This document shows, in pieces, positions 40,655 through 49,507 of a DNA stretch of 64,000 nucleotides. Numbering within the stretch: the first letter of the stretch is position 1; each line of letters starts with the position of its first letter. The notes under the pieces were generated by a model that was given only the letters and a program-made list of their open reading frames with translations, searched no databases and was not told the origin of the DNA. The stretch covers positions 32,967 to 96,966 of the forward strand of contig NZ_JMCC02000020.1 of assembly GCF_000737335.2 (NCBI RefSeq), read 5' to 3'. Both the position numbers and the translations under genes were made by a program. This DNA comes from Enhygromyxa salina. Lineage in GTDB: Bacteria; Myxococcota_A; Polyangia; Nannocystales; Nannocystaceae.

Positions 40655-43600
40655 TCAGGTCTCGCGCGCAGCCACGCGAAACACCGTCGCGTAGACGACG
40701 GGGACCACCAACAGGGTCAGGATCGTGGCAAAGCCAAGGCCAAACACGATCGTCACCGCCATCGACACGAAGAACGCATCACTGAACAGCGGGATCATCC
40801 CAAGCATGGTCGTGAGCGCCGCCATGCTGACGGGGCGCACGCGGCCACTCGACGCTTCGATGATCGCCCGAGCTCGCGGCGTGCCCTGCTCGATCTGCAC
40901 ATCGATCTCGTCGATCAGCACAATCGCGTTCTTGATCATCATGCCGACCAAGCTCAACAGCCCGAGCATGGCCATGAACCCGAACGGCTGGCCGGTGAGC
41001 AGCAGCCCGGCGGTCACGCCAACGATGCACAGCGGCACGCAGAGCCAGATCACCAGGGCCTGACGCAGCGCGTTGAACAACACGACCGTCATCAAGATCA
41101 TCAGGCTCCCGAACAGCGTCACGCTCAGCGCCATCGCGGCCCGAGCGTCCGATGACTTCTCGTACTCACCGCCAAGCGCGAACGCGTAGCCCTGCTGAAG
41201 CTCGAGCCCCTCGATGTCTGGGATCACGCGCTCGAGCAGCTGATCGGCGAGCTGGCCCAGCGGCGGATCTGCGTGGATCGTCATGGTCGGCACGCGATCG
41301 CGGCGGCGGATCAGATCGTCAACCTCGACTAGCTCGACTCCGGTGATGACCTGACGAATCGGGATCCAGCGCTCCGCGGTCGGAGACCAGATCTGCACAT
41401 TGCCGAGCTTGGCGACGTCGTCGCGCTCGCGCTGCGGCGAGCGGACGATCAGCGGCAGCAGCATGTCACGCTCTCGGTACACGCCGATCGTGCGACCCTC
41501 GAACGCGGCTTCGATCGCCCGGGCGGCAGCGCGGTGATCGACGCCAGCGAGCCGCGCCGGCTCCTCCGCGAGGATCGGCCGCAGGGTCTCGACGCGCTGG
41601 CGCCAGTCGTTGCGAACTCCGCGTGCCCCCGCGTCCTCGAGCAACTCCATCACCTCGCGTGCGAGCGCGCGCAGGTGGTTGGGGTCGGGGCCGCTGATCC
41701 GGACCTGGATCTTGCCGCCCTCGCCAGGCCCGAGCATGAACAGCTTGGTGTTGCCCTGACCGTCGACGAAGTGGTGCTCGAGCGCGGCCTGCAGCTCGCG
41801 TTGAAGCCCCGCGATCTTCCTGTAGTCGTCGACATCGACGAACAGCTGGCCATAGCCGCTGTCCGGCTCCTCGGGGACATAGGTCAGCAAGATCCGCGGC
41901 GCACCCTGGCCGATGATCGTCGCAACCTGCGTCACGCCCTCCTGCGCGGCGATCCACGCCTCGAGCTCGCGCAGCTGCGCCTCGGTGTGTTCGATGTGGG
42001 TGCCTCGCGGAGCGAAGTAGTCGACCATGAATTGCGGACGCGTCGAGTCTGGAAAGAAGCTCTGCTTGACCCGCCCGAACCCGAGCAGCGCGGCCATGAG
42101 CACGAAGGCCGTGGCGGTCAGCGTCAGCCAGCGGCGCCGTAGCATCGTCGATGCTACGCGCTGATAGGCCCGGCTCACGCGGCCAGGAGTGGGGGTGGGC
42201 TCGGGGGTCTGGGTCTGGGTCTGGCTTGGCTTCAGGAACATCACGCACAGGACCGGCGTGACCGTCATCGCCGTGACCCAGCTCAGCGACAGCGAGTAGA
42301 GCAGGACCTGGTAGAGCGATCCGCAGTACTCACCGGTCGCGTCGTCGGAGGTCCCGATCGCGGCGAAGCTCAGGATCGCGATGATCGTTGCGATCATGAG
42401 CGGCCTCGCGGTCTGCTCGACCGTCGCGACCGCGGCCGCCTCCGCCGATTGCCCACGCCTGAGACCGACGAGGGTCCCGTCGGTCACCACGATCGCGTTG
42501 TCGACCAGCATCCCGAGCGCGATGACCAGGGCGCCAAGCGAGATCCTCTGCAGCGCGATGTCGGCGATGCTCATCAGGATGAAGGTCCCGCTGATCGTCA
42601 GGATCAACACACTGCCAATGATCAGCCCGCTGCGCAGGCCCATGAACACCAACAGCACGACGATCACGATCGCTACGGCCTCGATCAAGTTGACCATGAA
42701 CGCGTGGATCGCCGCGGTCACGGCCTGCGACTGCAGCGCGATGACCTCGAACTCGACGCCGAGCGGCCGCAGATAGTCGAGCTCGGCGACGCGCTTGGAC
42801 AGCGCCTCGCCCATGCTCACGACGTTCCCGCCTGGGGCCGTCGAGATCGCGAGCCCGATCGCCCGGGTCCCGTCGACGCGCAGCAGCTGCGTGGGTGGCT
42901 CGAGATACCCGCGGCGGATCGTGGCGACGTCGCCGAGCTGGACCAGCGCGCCGGTCTGGGGGTTCTCGATCAGGACGGCCTCGTAGTCGGCGACCGTGGT
43001 GACCCCGCCGCTTGGCTCGACGCGGATGAATTCTGGACCAACTTGGATCCGCCCGCCATCGGCGACCAGGCTCTTGGCCTCGAGCACGCTGCCGAGCTGC
43101 TCGGGCGACAGCCCGGTCCGCAGCTTGGCCTCGACGCTCATCTCGATGTAGACGACCTCGGGGAGCGTGGCGACCAGCTCGACCTTGGCGACGTCATGGA
43201 CCAGCAGCAGCTCGCGGCGCAGCTGCTTGGTGTACGCCTCGAGCTCGGCGTAGTTGTACTCGGGCCCGGTGATCGCCACGAACACGCCGAACACGTCGCC
43301 GAAGTCGTCATTGACCTGCGAGGGCCCGGCGCCCGGGGGCAGCTGGCCTTGTACGTCGGTGATCTTGCGGCGTAGCTCGTCCCAGACCTGCGGCAGCGCG
43401 GTCGAGTCGTAGTGGTCCTTAATCGTGACCTTGACGATCGACAGCCCGGGCATCGAGTTGGAGCGGACGTACTTGGTCTGACCGAGGGCCTGGACCGCTT
43501 GCTCGACGCGATCGGTGACCTCGACCTCGACCTCGCTCGCGCTCGCGCCTGGGTAGGGCGTGACGACGAGCGCGTCCTTGATCGTGAGCTCTGGATCCTC

Positions 43601-43705
43601 GAGGCGCGCGAGGCCCATGAACGAGATCAGCCCACCGACCAGCAGCACCGCGGCGAACACCAAGGTCACCGTCTTGCCGCGGATCGCCAGCTCCGCGAGG
43701 TTCAT
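40655..43705 (-). CDS. RND-family efflux pump inner-membrane transporter
   Basis: The protein has 1016 residues, the usual length. The N-terminus is NLAELAIRGKTVTLVFAAVLLVGG, and the first large periplasmic loop contains YPGASASEVEVEVTDRVEQAV. TM4 reads GALVIALGMLVDNAIVVTDG, with the acidic residue used for proton relay. The second half has QRVASTMLRRRWLTLTATAF and the C-terminal helices LLSLVGMMIKNAIVLIDEID and MIPLFSDAFFVSMAVTIVFG. It belongs to the HAE/multidrug-type branch and would export hydrophobic compounds driven by the proton gradient together with the adaptor that precedes it (ATGA overlap, 43702-43705). No outer-membrane TolC gene is in the window. Confidence 0.95.
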   Translation of the reverse strand: MNLAELAIRGKTVTLVFAAVLLVGGLISFMGLARLEDPELTIKDALVVTPYPGASASEVEVEVTDRVEQAVQALGQTKYVRSNSMPGLSIVKVTIKDHYDSTALPQVWDELRRKITDVQGQLPPGAGPSQVNDDFGDVFGVFVAITGPEYNYAELEAYTKQLRRELLLVHDVAKVELVATLPEVVYIEMSVEAKLRTGLSPEQLGSVLEAKSLVADGGRIQVGPEFIRVEPSGGVTTVADYEAVLIENPQTGALVQLGDVATIRRGYLEPPTQLLRVDGTRAIGLAISTAPGGNVVSMGEALSKRVAELDYLRPLGVEFEVIALQSQAVTAAIHAFMVNLIEAVAIVIVVLLVFMGLRSGLIIGSVLILTISGTFILMSIADIALQRISLGALVIALGMLVDNAIVVTDGTLVGLRRGQSAEAAAVATVEQTARPLMIATIIAILSFAAIGTSDDATGEYCGSLYQVLLYSLSLSWVTAMTVTPVLCVMFLKPSQTQTQTPEPTPTPGRVSRAYQRVASTMLRRRWLTLTATAFVLMAALLGFGRVKQSFFPDSTRPQFMVDYFAPRGTHIEHTEAQLRELEAWIAAQEGVTQVATIIGQGAPRILLTYVPEEPDSGYGQLFVDVDDYRKIAGLQRELQAALEHHFVDGQGNTKLFMLGPGEGGKIQVRISGPDPNHLRALAREVMELLEDAGARGVRNDWRQRVETLRPILAEEPARLAGVDHRAAARAIEAAFEGRTIGVYRERDMLLPLIVRSPQRERDDVAKLGNVQIWSPTAERWIPIRQVITGVELVEVDDLIRRRDRVPTMTIHADPPLGQLADQLLERVIPDIEGLELQQGYAFALGGEYEKSSDARAAMALSVTLFGSLMILMTVVLFNALRQALVIWLCVPLCIVGVTAGLLLTGQPFGFMAMLGLLSLVGMMIKNAIVLIDEIDVQIEQGTPRARAIIEASSGRVRPVSMAALTTMLGMIPLFSDAFFVSMAVTIVFGLGFATILTLLVVPVVYATVFRVAARET

Positions 43706-44814
43706 GGCGTTCCCGGGCCGTAGAGATCTTCGAAGCGCGAGACCACGACGCCGTCACGCAGCACGTTGACGCCCGTGGTCGCGAGTCTCTCGCCGCCCTC
43801 GAGGCCCGAGGTGATCTCGATCGAGCCGCCACTCGCGTCGCCGGTGCTCACGGGGACCGGGTGGACTGCCATCGTTTGGGGGTCGATGACCCACACGTAC
43901 GCGCCGCCCTCGTCAGCGCCGGCGATCGCCTGGATCGGCACAAACACCCTGGCGGTTGGCGTCGCCTCGGGCAACAGCCCGTCGAGGATGACCTTGGCCG
44001 TCATGCCTGGCGCGATCATCAGCTCCGCGGGCGACTCGAACGACCACGTGACTTCATAGGTCCCGGTGATTGGATCGGGGACCGTGGCGAGCTCCTTGAG
44101 GCGTGCGGGGATCTTCAGGTCAGGCCGGGTGTCGAGCACCACGTGCACACGCCCAGCGGCCCGCTCGCTGCGCTCCGCGACCGTCAATCCGGGCTCGCTC
44201 GCCGCGTAGTCCCGCTGTGACACGTGCGTGACGATCTCGAGGCTGCTCTCGTCGTGGATCACGACGACCGGCTGCTTGGCTTGCACGCTCTGGAAGTTGT
44301 CGACCATCTGCTTGGCCACGGTCCCGGCGAACGGGGCGACCAGCTCGGTGTCATCGAGGGCCTTCGTGGCGTCGGCGACCGCGGCCTTGCTCATGGCCAG
44401 CGCGCGGGCGCGTCGGTCGAGCTCGTCCCGGGCGACGACCTCGCGCGCGAGCAGGGCCGCGCTGCGCTCGTACTCGGTCTGATCGTAGCGAAGCTGCGCC
44501 CGCTCTCGATCGAGGCGGGCCCTGAACGCGCGCGCGTCGAGCCGCGCGAGCAGCTGTCCCTTCTCTACGGCCATGCCCTCTGCGACCGGCAATTCGATGA
44601 TGTCACCGGCGACGGCGAACGACATCTCGGCGTTCTGCGTGGGCTCGACGCGGCCTGGCCACTCGCGCGCAAAGTGGGTCTCGCTCGAGCCGACCTCGAA
44701 TGTCTTGACCGGGCGGATCACGGGGGCTGGCTCGAGCTCCTGCTCGCCACAGGCCAGCAGCATCGTCACGCCGAGCCACGCGACGGCTCGGCGACCGCAA
44801 CGCGGGGTAGACAT
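43702..44814 (-). CDS. RND efflux periplasmic adaptor (membrane fusion protein), lipoprotein
   Basis: The protein has 370 residues. The lipoprotein signal ends GVTMLLAC. Mature sequence shows the adaptor layout: a first beta-barrel/lipoyl half (EWPGRVEPTQNAEMSFAVAGDIIELPVAEGMAV), a helical hairpin (ARLDRERAQLRYDQTEYERSAALLAREVV), a second lipoyl half (ELVAPFAGTVAKQM), and beta-barrel and membrane-proximal domains (GMTAKVILDG, VPIQAIAG). It links the pump at 40655-43705 to an outer-membrane channel. It is the first gene of a two-gene operon. No TetR/MarR regulator lies next to it. Confidence 0.93.
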   Translation of the reverse strand: MSTPRCGRRAVAWLGVTMLLACGEQELEPAPVIRPVKTFEVGSSETHFAREWPGRVEPTQNAEMSFAVAGDIIELPVAEGMAVEKGQLLARLDARAFRARLDRERAQLRYDQTEYERSAALLAREVVARDELDRRARALAMSKAAVADATKALDDTELVAPFAGTVAKQMVDNFQSVQAKQPVVVIHDESSLEIVTHVSQRDYAASEPGLTVAERSERAAGRVHVVLDTRPDLKIPARLKELATVPDPITGTYEVTWSFESPAELMIAPGMTAKVILDGLLPEATPTARVFVPIQAIAGADEGGAYVWVIDPQTMAVHPVPVSTGDASGGSIEITSGLEGGERLATTGVNVLRDGVVVSRFEDLYGPGTP

Positions 44815-44930
44815 GAGGGATCGTTGTCACGCGACTCGAGGTCGGACAAGCCAAGGTCTCCCGCAATTGTGGCGTCACCCCATTCGTGCCAGCCATGGGG
44901 GCGGGCTGCGACGAATCGCCCGACCTGCGC

Positions 44931-46331
44931 CTACTCGATGGGCGGCGGTGGCGGCGGCGGATCTTCAAAGCACACGCCGATCTCGAGGATCATGTAGAGC
45001 AGCACCAGCTCCTGCGGGTTGAGCCCCTGGTGGGCGACGCTCGAGGTCTCGAAGGTGCTGTACATCATGCGCCCGCACCCGTACTGACCGCTGATCGCCA
45101 TGGGCCGCTGCTGGTTGGGGTTCGAGCAGCTCGAGCACGGCCCCTCGACCCAGCTGTGGTGGCCAACGTTCACGTCCTGGCCCATGTCGTCTTGCACGAT
45201 CACATCGTGGATGGCCTCGATCCCCGAGTAATTGAGGTTGGTCTGAAACGCCGGCAGCATGTTCAGGGTTGGGTTGCCGCCGCCGATGTCCTTGAGCGCG
45301 GGCGGCAGCGCCTGCAGCCACGCCAGCAGATCGGTGTCGACGACGATGCTGATCGACGAATACGCGGGCTGAAGATCCGGCATGCCCGGGTTGTGGAAGT
45401 CTTGATAGTTGGGGAACGGCTCTTTGATGTACTCGTTGGAGTGGTCGGTCGCGTACCACTTTCCGCCGGCCTCTACGTAGTCACGAATGTTCTGAGCCCG
45501 CGACGCCGACACCGTGGGCGCGCTGGCCCAGTACTTGGTCGAGGCGCAGGGCACGAACATGATGTGGTACTGGTTCATCGTCGCGAGGTTGTCCAAGGTC
45601 TGGCCCTGGTCCGCGGCGCCGTTGATCAGCGTGAATTGTTCGGTCCCCTGAACCAGCTCGCCGTTGCCGCTGACCTGGCCCAGCCCGAACTTGGCGAGCA
45701 CGTTGAACACCCGATCGGGGTCGGCATCGTACACGGCGATCCGGGGGATCCACATGCCCGCGGCGGGGTTCCACTGGCCCGGCAGGTTGCTCTGGGCTGG
45801 CGGGACCACGTTGCTTCCCTGGGCCACGTCAAAGTCGATGACCCGCAGAAACTGGCCCTTTTGCACGACCAGTTGCTGGCCCGGCCCGGCGACGGCAGGC
45901 AGCGAGAACGAGCCATCGGGGCCCGTGAGCGTGAAGTGTTCATCGCAGGCGAGCTCGACACACGCCGCGCAGTAGACCCCGTCGGGGACCGGCTCGACTG
46001 GGTCGTCTGTCAGGTACACCAGCGCGCCGCTGATCGGCAATTGCATGTTTGGGGCGAACACCGTGCCCTGCAATGTGGCGTTGGGCGTGGGCAGGTTCTC
46101 GGGGACGCACTCGTCACCGCCATCGTCGGCGCTCGCGGTCGAGCCATCGTCGGCGCCCATGTCGAACAGCACGCCGTCGTCGCTGCTGCCGCTGCTCGAC
46201 TCGCTGGTGCCGGCCGAGATGCCCGACGACGAGATGCCCGTGTCGGTGTTCGTGGGGGTCGCGCCGGTGCCGCCGCACCCAAGCAGGAGCAGGCCGGTCG
46301 TCAAGGTCAATGGCAGTGTAGCGATTCGCAT
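44931..46331 (-). CDS. Lipoprotein with carboxypeptidase-regulatory-like and ThuA-like domains
   Basis: The protein has 466 residues. The lipobox is TGLLLLGC (residue ~19), followed by a Ser/Thr/Asp linker. Residues ~75-165 look like a carboxypeptidase-regulatory-type beta sandwich (LQGTVFAPNMQLPISGALVYL, FTLTGPDGSFSLPAV). Residues ~190-430 form an alpha/beta domain (QYHIMFVPCASTKYW, RAQNIRDYVEAGGKWYATDHSN, GRMMYSTFETSSVAHQGLNPQE), similar to ThuA/glutamine-amidotransferase-like folds that sit in surface lipoproteins. The C-terminus is six or seven prolines. The catalytic state is not clear: no nucleophilic Cys motif is complete. Monocistronic, behind a hairpin at 46452-46512. Confidence 0.75.
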   Translation of the reverse strand: MRIATLPLTLTTGLLLLGCGGTGATPTNTDTGISSSGISAGTSESSSGSSDDGVLFDMGADDGSTASADDGGDECVPENLPTPNATLQGTVFAPNMQLPISGALVYLTDDPVEPVPDGVYCAACVELACDEHFTLTGPDGSFSLPAVAGPGQQLVVQKGQFLRVIDFDVAQGSNVVPPAQSNLPGQWNPAAGMWIPRIAVYDADPDRVFNVLAKFGLGQVSGNGELVQGTEQFTLINGAADQGQTLDNLATMNQYHIMFVPCASTKYWASAPTVSASRAQNIRDYVEAGGKWYATDHSNEYIKEPFPNYQDFHNPGMPDLQPAYSSISIVVDTDLLAWLQALPPALKDIGGGNPTLNMLPAFQTNLNYSGIEAIHDVIVQDDMGQDVNVGHHSWVEGPCSSCSNPNQQRPMAISGQYGCGRMMYSTFETSSVAHQGLNPQELVLLYMILEIGVCFEDPPPPPPPIE

Positions 46332-46451
46332 GAAGCCCTCACATCCGCCCCAACCGGGGGGTGGGCTCGATGCTAGGCCGCCGCGAGATTTTTTGCCATC
46401 GGGTGCCGCTTGAGCCCGCGGGCCGCCGGCCTGCCCCCGTTTGACAGGGCG

Positions 46452-46512
46452 CTGACCCCGGTCCGCGGCCCGCAGCGGTCCCGCGACCGCGCGCAGGACC
46501 CTGCGGGGTCAG
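46452..46512. terminator. Candidate terminator hairpin after the response regulator
   Basis: Arms 46452-46460 (CTGACCCCG) and 46504-46512 (CGGGGTCAG) are perfectly complementary. The inner 43 bases are GC-rich with further pairing (GGTCC/GGACC). The right arm overlaps the stop of the gene ending at 46509. No T-run follows. Confidence 0.4.
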
Positions 46513-46982
46513 TCGGCGGTGAACGATCCGGACTCGTCCTGCTGCTGCGGCGCTTCCTGATCGTCATCGTCGTCTTGGTTCAGCGCGACATCGAGGGCGG
46601 CGATCACCTCGGTGAAGTTGAGCGGCTTGATCATGTAGTCGTTGGCCCCTAGCCGCAGCGCCTCGACGACGTCGTCGCTGTCGCTTCGCGCCGTCGCCAT
46701 CAGCACGGGGAGCTGCGACTTGGAGTAGCGCTGGCGGATGTACTGCAGGACCTCGAGCCCGTTGACGCCGGGCATCATCACGTCGAGCAGGACCAGCGCG
46801 TAGCGAGCTTGCTCGTTGTCTGGGTTGCCCGCGCGATCGATCGCGTCCAGAGCGTCGGCGCCCGACCTCGCGGTGTCGACTTCGTAGCCCCGCCGCTGCA
46901 GCCGACGGGCGAGCATGTCGCGGTTGTCGTCGTTGTCGTCGACGACGAGCAGTCGCGGGCCGGTGGACTGTGGGCTGGCCAT
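46509..46982 (-). CDS. Single-domain response regulator (CheY-like)
   Basis: The protein has 157 residues from ATG 46982, with GAGGTGATC just before it as ribosome binding site. The receiver fold contains the acidic pair Asp15/Asp16 (LLVVDDND), the phosphoacceptor Asp67 (ALVLLDVMMPG), Thr97 (VLMATARSD) and Lys119 (NDYMIKPLNF). After residue ~135 there is only an acidic, Gln-rich tail (QDDDDDQEAPQQQDES). With no output domain it should act by protein contact, like CheY or diguanylate-signalling adaptors. No cognate histidine kinase gene is adjacent. Confidence 0.93.
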   Translation of the reverse strand: MASPQSTGPRLLVVDDNDDNRDMLARRLQRRGYEVDTARSGADALDAIDRAGNPDNEQARYALVLLDVMMPGVNGLEVLQYIRQRYSKSQLPVLMATARSDSDDVVEALRLGANDYMIKPLNFTEVIAALDVALNQDDDDDQEAPQQQDESGSFTAD

Positions 46983-47087
46983 GATCACCTCGATGATACC
47001 CAGTCGCGAAGCGCTGCTGGTGTAGCGCCTGCAGCGCTGTGACGGTGCCACTTGGCACGCGCGACATGCTCTAAATCGCTACCTATG

Positions 47088-47131
47088 GGCCCAACTATGG
47101 CCCAACTATGGCCCAACTATGGCCCAACTAT
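47088..47131. repeat. 11-bp tandem repeat, four copies
   Basis: GGCCCAACTAT is repeated exactly four times at 47088, 47099, 47110 and 47121. The last copy supplies the TAG stop (47130-47128) of the leftward lipoprotein gene. It lies just past that gene's end and 105 bases before the response regulator start on the same strand. Confidence 0.9.
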
Positions 47132-48282
47132 GGATCGACGCGAACGAGCTCATTTGTGACTGGGTCGACATACCAGAGCTTGCCCTCGGGCCCGAAGGTA
47201 ATACCCATGATCTGGGCGGCGGGTGTGCTCATTCGGCCGATCTCGCCGCCATCCATATCGACCAAATCGAACGCGATGATGTCGCCGGTTCCATGCTCGG
47301 AGACGAACAGGCGGCCGCCCCGCAGCGCGAGCCCCGACGGCTCGTCGATCCCGTCGACCATCACCTGGTAGTCCGCGCCCTCCCAGCCGCTGTAGTCGGC
47401 GCCGTCCCACTCACCGGGCAGGGGCCCGGTGTTGGTGCCCGAGCTGGTGTCGAGCCGCATGATCCGACCGCCCCCCGTGTCCGCGATGTAGAGCATGCCC
47501 GTGGCGTGGTCGAGCTCCATGTGGCCGGGGACGTTGGCGACGCGGGTCACCGTGGCGTCGATGTAGCGGTCGATGATCCCGTCGGAGTGATCGCTGCCCC
47601 CGGGCCCGTGATCGGACTGAAAGTCGTAGCGGACAATGTTGCCGTTCATGCCGTCGAACACCCAATAGACGTTGTCGACGTCGTGGGCGATGCCCATGCA
47701 CAGCGGGCTCTGGTGCAGCATGTCGAGGTGGCTGCCCTCGATCGCGCCGGGCGGAAACTGCTGGCCGACCATCGCGAAGATCGTGAGGTCCCCGGGCCAC
47801 AGCGAGGGCCCCATGAAGTCATCGGGTGCCTGCGGGCCAACGTTCCATTCGTTGCGCGACTCTTGGCAGCTGGCGAAATTACCGTTGTCGCCAAACGCCG
47901 CCGAAGACACATAGGCCATGAAGTGGGGGCCGTACGCGTCAACGCGGATCTCCGAGGTCTGCTGCGGGGTGCCGGGATCGAAGTAGATCACCGTGCCGTG
48001 GATCGCGGTGTTGTAGGTCCACAGCTGGTTGGGCGCGCCGGGGGCAAACTCGAGGTCGCGGGGGGCGTCGAGGCCGTCCGCCGCGGTGCCGATCACGGTG
48101 AAGGTCTCGCCAAACTCGGGGACGTCGCCGGCAGGATCGCCGTCGCCGTCACCGGTTGGATCGCCGTCGCCGGTCTCGGTCGCGTTGTCGCCGGCTTCGC
48201 TCTGGCGATCGTCGGTGCAGGCGCTGATGAACAGACACGAGCCAATGGCGAGCAGACGCGGGGCGGAAGACAGGGTCGACAT
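47128..48282 (-). CDS. NHL/beta-propeller lipoprotein with short Gly-Asp linker
   Basis: The protein has 384 residues. The lipobox is GSCLFISAC (residue ~22). Residues ~38-52 are a TGDGDPTGDGDGD linker. The remainder consists of NHL- or SMP-30-like propeller blades: DAPRDLEFAPGAPNQLWTYN, DNVYWVFDGMNGNIVRYDF, GMLYIADTGGGRIMRLDT, GEIGRMSTPAAQIMGITFGPEGKLWYVDP. Propellers like this serve as binding scaffolds or sugar-lactone hydrolases outside the cell; catalytic residues cannot be assigned. TATGCT lies 8 bases before the ATG. The stop codon falls in the 11-bp repeat. Confidence 0.85.
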   Translation of the reverse strand: MSTLSSAPRLLAIGSCLFISACTDDRQSEAGDNATETGDGDPTGDGDGDPAGDVPEFGETFTVIGTAADGLDAPRDLEFAPGAPNQLWTYNTAIHGTVIYFDPGTPQQTSEIRVDAYGPHFMAYVSSAAFGDNGNFASCQESRNEWNVGPQAPDDFMGPSLWPGDLTIFAMVGQQFPPGAIEGSHLDMLHQSPLCMGIAHDVDNVYWVFDGMNGNIVRYDFQSDHGPGGSDHSDGIIDRYIDATVTRVANVPGHMELDHATGMLYIADTGGGRIMRLDTSSGTNTGPLPGEWDGADYSGWEGADYQVMVDGIDEPSGLALRGGRLFVSEHGTGDIIAFDLVDMDGGEIGRMSTPAAQIMGITFGPEGKLWYVDPVTNELVRVDP

Positions 48283-48290
48283 CGCCGCGG

Positions 48291-48296
48291 AGCATA
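48291..48296 (-). promoter_or_regulatory. -10-like TATGCT box, leaderless-type
   Basis: On the minus strand TATGCT ends 8 bases before ATG 48282, and no Shine-Dalgarno lies between them. Confidence 0.35.
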
Positions 48297-48318
48297 CGCC
48301 ATTCGCCGGGGGTGGATG

Positions 48319-49428
48319 CTATCCCTTGCGCAGCTCGCTGGCCGTGCGGTTGTAGGCGTCCACGATCTGCTTGACCCGCTCGAGCGGCAGCGAAGGCGAG
48401 AAGTGCCCCTCGACCCCGCGCATGTCCGTGGCAGCGCACAGCGCATTGAGGATCGCCTCTTCCGTGGCCTCGACGGCGGCCTGGTAGAACGCGTTGATCG
48501 ACGAGTCCAACAAGAAGTTGACCTGGGCCAGGTGCCGCTCGGTCTCGCGGGGGACCCGGTTGCCGGTCGAGAACGCGATCATGATCTCCCCGGATCCGTG
48601 CGCGGCAAACGACCCCACGCGCCCGACCCCCAGCGCCGCGCGCTTGCAGACCCGCTGCAACTGCACGGGCAACAGCGGCGCGTCGGTTGCCACGACCACG
48701 ATGATGCTGCCGTAGTTGTCGGTCCGCCGGGCGATGCCCTCGTAGTCGGGCTCGAGCAGCGCGCCAACCGGGATCCCGTCCATGCGCAGCTCGTTCATCA
48801 CGCCAAAGTTGCTCATCACCAGCACGCCAAGGTTGTACTGAAGTTCGTTGAGCACCACGCGGCGCGACGAGGTCCCGATCCCGGCCTTGAAGTCGCAGGT
48901 GATCATCCCGGTGCCACCGCCGACGCAGCCCTCGAGCACCGGGCCGTCGCTGGCGGTCTCAATTGCGTGCAGCACGTGCTGCTCGCTGACGCTCTTGACC
49001 GCGATGTCGTTGAGCCACGAATCATCACACTCGCCAACGACCGGGATGATCACGTCATGCTGCTTGCCGATGCTTGGGTGCCGGTCGACCATGTAGCGCA
49101 CGCAGCCCTCGGACACGGCGCCAACGCTGAGCGTGTTGGTCAGCAGGATCGGGGTCTCGATCAGGCCCCACTCCATGACCTGCGTGAGCCCAGAAATCTC
49201 GCCCGCGCCGTTGAGCACGAACCCGCCGCCGACCACTCGATCCATGAAGATGTCACCGTCGTTGGGCAAGATCGCGGTGACGCCCGTGCGCACGCTGTCG
49301 CCCTCGATCACGGTCGTATGCCCCACCCGGACGCCCGCGACGTCGGTGATCGCGTTGAGCGGGCCCGGCGGCAGAATCCCGGGAGCGATGCCCAAATCGC
49401 GCGCACGGACGACTGTGTTGCGTTGCAT
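48319..49428 (-). CDS. P1-family (DmpA-type) aminopeptidase
   Basis: The protein has 369 residues from ATG 49428. Family features are GPLNAITDVAGVRVGHTTVIEGDS at the N-terminus, the glycine-rich VLEGCVGGGTGMITCDFKAGIGTSSR, and VLVMSNFGVMNELRMDG, where the DmpA/BapA group self-cleaves before a Ser/Thr that becomes the N-terminal nucleophile. The C-terminus is MRGVEGHFSPSLPLERV. These enzymes release N-terminal residues from D- or beta-amino-acid peptides; the substrate here is open. There is no signal peptide, so it is cytosolic. It is divergent from a tandem ATP-grasp ligase (79 bases apart), and the pairing suggests joint turnover of an unusual peptide (inference). Confidence 0.9.
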   Translation of the reverse strand: MQRNTVVRARDLGIAPGILPPGPLNAITDVAGVRVGHTTVIEGDSVRTGVTAILPNDGDIFMDRVVGGGFVLNGAGEISGLTQVMEWGLIETPILLTNTLSVGAVSEGCVRYMVDRHPSIGKQHDVIIPVVGECDDSWLNDIAVKSVSEQHVLHAIETASDGPVLEGCVGGGTGMITCDFKAGIGTSSRRVVLNELQYNLGVLVMSNFGVMNELRMDGIPVGALLEPDYEGIARRTDNYGSIIVVVATDAPLLPVQLQRVCKRAALGVGRVGSFAAHGSGEIMIAFSTGNRVPRETERHLAQVNFLLDSSINAFYQAAVEATEEAILNALCAATDMRGVEGHFSPSLPLERVKQIVDAYNRTASELRKG

Positions 49429-49487
49429 GGCGGACTCGTAGAGCGTTCCCCACGGGACGTCCAGATATTTCGGTTCACGATTTCGCG

Positions 49488-49500
49488 TGTACGGCGTACA
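49488..49500. promoter_or_regulatory. Small palindrome in a divergent promoter region
   Basis: TGTAC-GGC-GTACA is a short dyad ending 7 bases before ATG 49508, in the 79-base space between the DmpA-type gene and the ligase gene. It could be an operator; support is weak. Confidence 0.25.
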
Positions 49501-49507
49501 AGTCACC

